Part shown: piece after piece, positions 16,001 through 16,991 of the stretch
Layout of the letters: each line of letters begins with the position of its first letter
How positions within the stretch are numbered: position 1 is the stretch's first letter
Source of the DNA: Caryophanales bacterium UBA6448
Lineage (GTDB): Bacteria > Bacillota_I > Bacilli_A > RF39 > UBA660
Length of the DNA stretch: 16,991 bases
Reading direction: 5' to 3'
NCBI GenBank assembly: GCA_002439555.1
Contig: DJOC01000048.1
Location: 6,984 to 23,974, forward strand
The notes under the pieces: generated by a model
The model's input: the letters and a program-made list of their open reading frames with translations, nothing else
The model's database searches: none
Told to the model about the DNA's origin: nothing
Made by a program: the position numbers and the translations under genes

Positions 16001-16991
16001 ATGGTTTTTATTCAAATTATGGTAAAGAGGATAGTAGTATTGAGATTAAGTATATTGAACCAACTCCTGCAGATGCATCATTTTATATGTGGACAATAGG
16101 TGAGGTAGTTGCTTCTTATGAAATTACCTTATCTGCCTCAAAGTATTCTACTTTAGGTGCTCAAGAAATACCACTTATAAACCACGCTTCGCCAAATACA
16201 ACTTTCTCTATTTTAGGTGTAAACTTTAGTAATCTTGATGAAAATATTAAGTTAGTGGACTACAATGAAATAAAAAGGGTTGCTAAAACTGATGAAGAGG
16301 CTGATACAATATTTGGTCTAAATATGAAATCAAGCAGCAGTGGTTGGCTTACAAATGGAAGTACAAGTTTTATTACTGATGGGGATATCGATGTAACTGG
16401 TACCAAGGATTATATTAGAGAAAATAATAATTATACGCCAGGATTTGTATTTTATTTATATCATTCAAAAAATCTTAAAACAGTGGGTAATATGGGTAGC
16501 GTAACTATCTCACTTGTGGCAATTACACCGATTGATGATTTAAATAATAATGTTGAAAGAATAAATATTAATATTAATTTAACTAAGGCTTTATATAATA
16601 CAAATGACTATGAAGGAACTATTACTCCTGGTAAAAAATATGAAATGTTTCCAACCAGTCCAACATCAATAACAACAAAATCAAGTTTTAGTACATATTA
16701 TTCACTTTATATGGAAAGTGACAATAATCCTTATAAAGAGGGATATTCAAGAAGCCTTGTATCAACTTTTGTTTACCCTGTTAATACTAAAATTACAATG
16801 ATTGATTTACACGATAAATTAAATCCAATATATTATTATTATGTTGTATCTCAAAGTGATTATGATAGTTCTTTAGTTGAGTATAATCAATTTGGTGAAG
16901 TATCATATAAACTATCAAAATTTATTAAAATGGGAAGTACTTCTAGTGCAAATAATTATTCTGATGAAATTAATAATAGTTTATATTATGA
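10072..16991 (+). CDS. Giant secreted beta-solenoid surface protein with [YF]GGGN repeats, 3' end outside window
   Basis: One frame stays open from the ATG at 10072 to the window end, at least 2306 residues without a stop. AAGGTGATG precedes the start; the ATG at 10062 is in another frame and stops at once. Parts in order: an N-terminal hydrophobic segment (11-28); a module with NPFSDRPNDKGFNGW (149-163), reminiscent of InlB B-repeat/Flg_new modules; two Cys-pair modules (C276/C288 and C367/C372); a Gly/Asn-rich beta-helix-like part (about 480-700); about 33 [YF]GG[GSN]N motifs (703-1779); a CBM2-like insert (about 1224-1343); and a non-repetitive beta-rich tail (from about 1785) that also carries the LVAITPIDDL stretch. 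No LPxTG or other anchor is visible, but the C-terminus is missing. Probably an adhesin or matrix scaffold exported beside the TasA-like proteins. Function is inferred. Confidence 0.85.
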   Translation, partial: MQKLLKNKMRFFTLLFFFGVLLLLNFTYFKTYSDRIIDFALDPDYVQSGIVDSTVYVNDLDSDYYYYMGLNFTSNDGTIPTKDNKNIYNDTNLVQVKITYNSTDEKGNVGYVSLSERQNKYIYFKTYYVNNNNTEDKSDDYIEILLIDNPFSDRPNDKGFNGWVTNYNGAKISYDSTYYERWVKVPITYENDKPNKIDITFNASWTQATTYLTNGRLNNINNNIKARNMVKIDTVTYIYDDYNMNGFYKKITLNRNTSLSGYYDEYGNSYSNWDNCSYWSDAWNGSGCQVYDLIDNDENYTDGNEYYKLDYTMTLVDPSELGITKTLVVNPEYDINMSSYYELVNLSYGQSEDGYYDNQGNTLTGNCTSSSCEVYSLIQYYDENGNQSKVTENKEYYYLVTRDTNIVVINSNVRGTLSNNNNYPFTLTGVNNGNNYNTRWTASNAINIYDDTVIENIELRINNNLSNTSVINPPTNTSTSGVLYARYNNVKIGRTIRRSGNYFTLRSIVGGNNSSTGSNNNPTKNKLVIESGKYGSITLANGAQTGTGGSSLYLNNKAVYGNDYDRVNSDNDNLTVTYCAAGSWSARVYGSTNSDSSSDVSFDLTVKSGSFGTGKIDLTTGIYVGGRYGGTQYAVRKATIEGGYIYNLIGGPISATNRANYNDIYIYMTGGSVDMITGGAGTTATYGNRIVQVTGGTVNYSVFGGSNGQDGSNGDGTLNGSTYVYIGGNSVIGETSLVNNNSTLWGAEAGSVFGNGNGNTSADSIGSCDNSTIIIDEKAMINRNVYGGGNYGATGISSTNSSSNTTIIMNNGIVKGSLFGGGNRNGAGSVNKTANINIEMNNGVIAGSLYGGSNIEGVIYGPVNINMTGGEISNSLYGGGKGGKDTNNDGTYVRNEININIGSNDSKYTPIIGDGVYGGSAYGLVNGTSNSDDVSNDGILVTINKGIINNVFGGGQGDDTYIPYVLGNIKVIINDGTIKNVFGANDKNGIPNGNIEVYINGGEIEKTFGGGNETGAKTTNVYLNGGTSNDIFGGSNLKGDVNEANVITTGGKSTTVYGGNNEGGTTGTTNVTINGGNINTVYGGGEQTFVTNVTNTNINTYVPRVFGGSNKKGNIPLTNVNLLENAKTDNVFGGNNEGGEVDKSIININGIFQNNVYGGGLKAFTKETNVNAYSGGINNLYGGGNEAGSNTTNVNLGSSIITNVYGGSNLSGDVENSYIKSIDSQNGNDGITITPTTTQSTQYPQNYNAAVNINVTINNSSNANVDTWNLYLFTSDAVIGADWSSATISEITGGFLITEKNKYWGTNPISSNGTYSFDFHVFTNTSYDDFKINGFYFVGKDAYGNVVTSSVKINNIYGGNNEGGSTKETNINLTNKVVDYIYGGGNKAESLNAFVDITNTNVLSAIFGGGNEASVDNTNLSIHSSTVGSENSLGYVYGGGNKADINATVNLKIDNNSTIYGNAFGGGNLGKVLENVTFNIENSSVTNEIYGAGNMAQVGSDETKTAVTLNINSVNAQKVYGGANAALAIGDVNVNIYSGNIKEIYGAGNGEHSVVTGDDTGEENPAKVSGNIYLNVENTVSDNIYGGGNLGFAEKSTNVKAKNISLTDSIYGGGNASRVKKDTYLYVSGGTINGSVYAGGNGVFAVVEGNTNLDIDNNANIVNHVFGGGNAAATGTKEKDNSKGIVNIAGATIGKNVYGGANTSVLYGTTNVNIGKNKITTENLIASDIVIGGTIFGGGEANASGSEVYDFTFISVTKGMDINIDGKDYNVFTIGGSIFGSGNASSTKGFSNINIYNYGTSSNIQRNVSIQRASKVVIDNSYILLSGAKDRTNEYSDVLFSLSRIDDLILKNSSSLYLETGANLLKKFESLTSNDEKAIVTIDTETGSVTRSANNRLYMLAGKNLNIATNENVTEYGDVVGMTFFGMFSLDRNKNVVTALYSDYASGEVISSGDIYYFTDGSYVLGKHLTNHDITVDGFYSNYGKEDSSIEIKYIEPTPADASFYMWTIGEVVASYEITLSASKYSTLGAQEIPLINHASPNTTFSILGVNFSNLDENIKLVDYNEIKRVAKTDEEADTIFGLNMKSSSSGWLTNGSTSFITDGDIDVTGTKDYIRENNNYTPGFVFYLYHSKNLKTVGNMGSVTISLVAITPIDDLNNNVERINININLTKALYNTNDYEGTITPGKKYEMFPTSPTSITTKSSFSTYYSLYMESDNNPYKEGYSRSLVSTFVYPVNTKITMIDLHDKLNPIYYYYVVSQSDYDSSLVEYNQFGEVSYKLSKFIKMGSTSSANNYSDEINNSLYY
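10849..11205 (+). repeat. Two copies of a Cys-pair module in the giant protein
   Basis: The pattern G-Y-Y-D-x-x-G-N, then N-C...C-x-V-Y-x-L-I occurs twice. Copy one has GYYDEYGNS with C276 and C288, then QVYDLI. Copy two has GYYDNQGNT with C367 and C372, then EVYSLI. Each is followed by an acidic stretch, a Lys-Glu or Gly-Asn-Glu step and a run of Tyr (EYYKLDY and EYYYLVT). The Cys spacing differs (11 against 4 residues between), which suits a disulfide loop of variable length. In an extracellular protein otherwise almost free of Cys, these pairs probably brace a fold. Confidence 0.6.
12178..15420 (+). repeat. Array of about 33 [YF]GG[GSN]N motifs, probable beta-solenoid
   Basis: The motif [hydrophobic]-[YF]-G-G-[GSAN]-N-x-x-[GA] recurs from residue about 703 to 1781. 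Typical starts of the aromatic codon are 12427, 12526, 12619, 12700, 12820, 12925, 13093, 13165, 13240, 13315, 13387, 13465, 13540, 13612, 13684, 14140, 14215, 14290, 14380, 14461 and on to 15406. In the regular core the step is 72-78 bases (24-26 residues); toward the end it lengthens to 90-129. Between motifs lies an alternating stretch such as TNVNINGG, as expected of short parallel strands. Such a period fits one rung of a beta-helix with a Gly-rich turn. DNA identity between copies is low, so these are old repeats of protein structure rather than fresh duplications. Confidence 0.8.
13741..14118 (+). other. CBM2-like carbohydrate-binding module inserted in the solenoid
   Basis: The motif array is interrupted between 13684 and 14140, where the step is 456 bases instead of about 75, leaving an additional 125 or so residues (about 1224-1349). 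The insert reads like a family 2 carbohydrate-binding module: VNINVTINNSSNANVDTWNLYLF, then IGADWSSATI, then NKYWGTNPISSNGTYSFDFHVF. Three Trp at 1268, 1283 and 1304 match the conserved ones (GW-t-l, s-a-W-n-a, n-a-s-W-n) followed by a G-x-x-x-F-x-F ending. CBM2 modules bind cellulose, chitin or xylan. The match is by eye and a loss of binding residues cannot be excluded. Confidence 0.55.

Noticed and set aside
1..16991. Mollicute genetic code (TGA as Trp), suggested by the high AT content
   Set aside because: Trp is written TGG throughout and no long gene needs TGA to be read through.

Overview
The window is a very AT-rich stretch of bacterial chromosome. AGGAGG-type ribosome binding sites, heavy use of AGA/TTA/AAT codons, TGG (never TGA) as Trp in every long frame, and the mix of SipW and TasA-like genes point to a low-GC Gram-positive (Bacillota), probably an uncultured gut-type Bacilli or Clostridia lineage. 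This placement is inference from composition and gene content; there is no rRNA in the window.

Layout. (1) Positions 1-1350 hold housekeeping genes: the 3' half of ruvB, then an MscS-type mechanosensitive channel. (2) Positions 1395-7622 form one compact seven-gene operon. It opens with a strong extended -10 promoter (TTGCAA-17-TATAAT) and ends in an intrinsic terminator; every junction is only a few bases. In order it encodes a signal-peptidase-like protein without the catalytic His, a membrane-anchored secreted beta-rich protein, a soluble protein with a weak EAL-like C-terminal half, a membrane-tethered McrB-like AAA+ ATPase with a coiled coil, a DUF2357/McrC-N-like protein without a visible nuclease, an ER-type (Ser-His) signal peptidase of the SipW family, and a TasA/camelysin-like protein. 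(3) Positions 7621-8190 (minus strand) hold another TasA-like secreted protein, convergent with the operon and sharing a bidirectional terminator with it. (4) Positions 8253-16991 run rightward from a divergent promoter region: two further TasA-like proteins whose genes overlap by 14 bases and which share a C-terminal W/EG.D.DC motif, then a dedicated promoter and a giant surface protein of at least 2306 residues that runs off the window. The giant has an N-terminal membrane segment, two Cys-pair modules, about 33 copies of a [YF]GGGN-type motif at roughly 24-30 residue spacing (a probable beta-solenoid), a CBM2-like carbohydrate-binding module inserted into the solenoid, and a beta-rich tail.

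How the genes may work together (inference). The SipW-type peptidase would mature the TasA-like proteins, which resemble subunits of TasA-like surface fibres; the giant solenoid protein would be a surface adhesin or scaffold displayed with them. The unusual part is the membrane-tethered McrB-like ATPase with its DUF2357 partner and the EAL-like protein, embedded between the secretion genes. They look like an energy-using, possibly regulated module for assembling or controlling this surface structure, rather than a restriction system. That combination is the main candidate for an undescribed system here.
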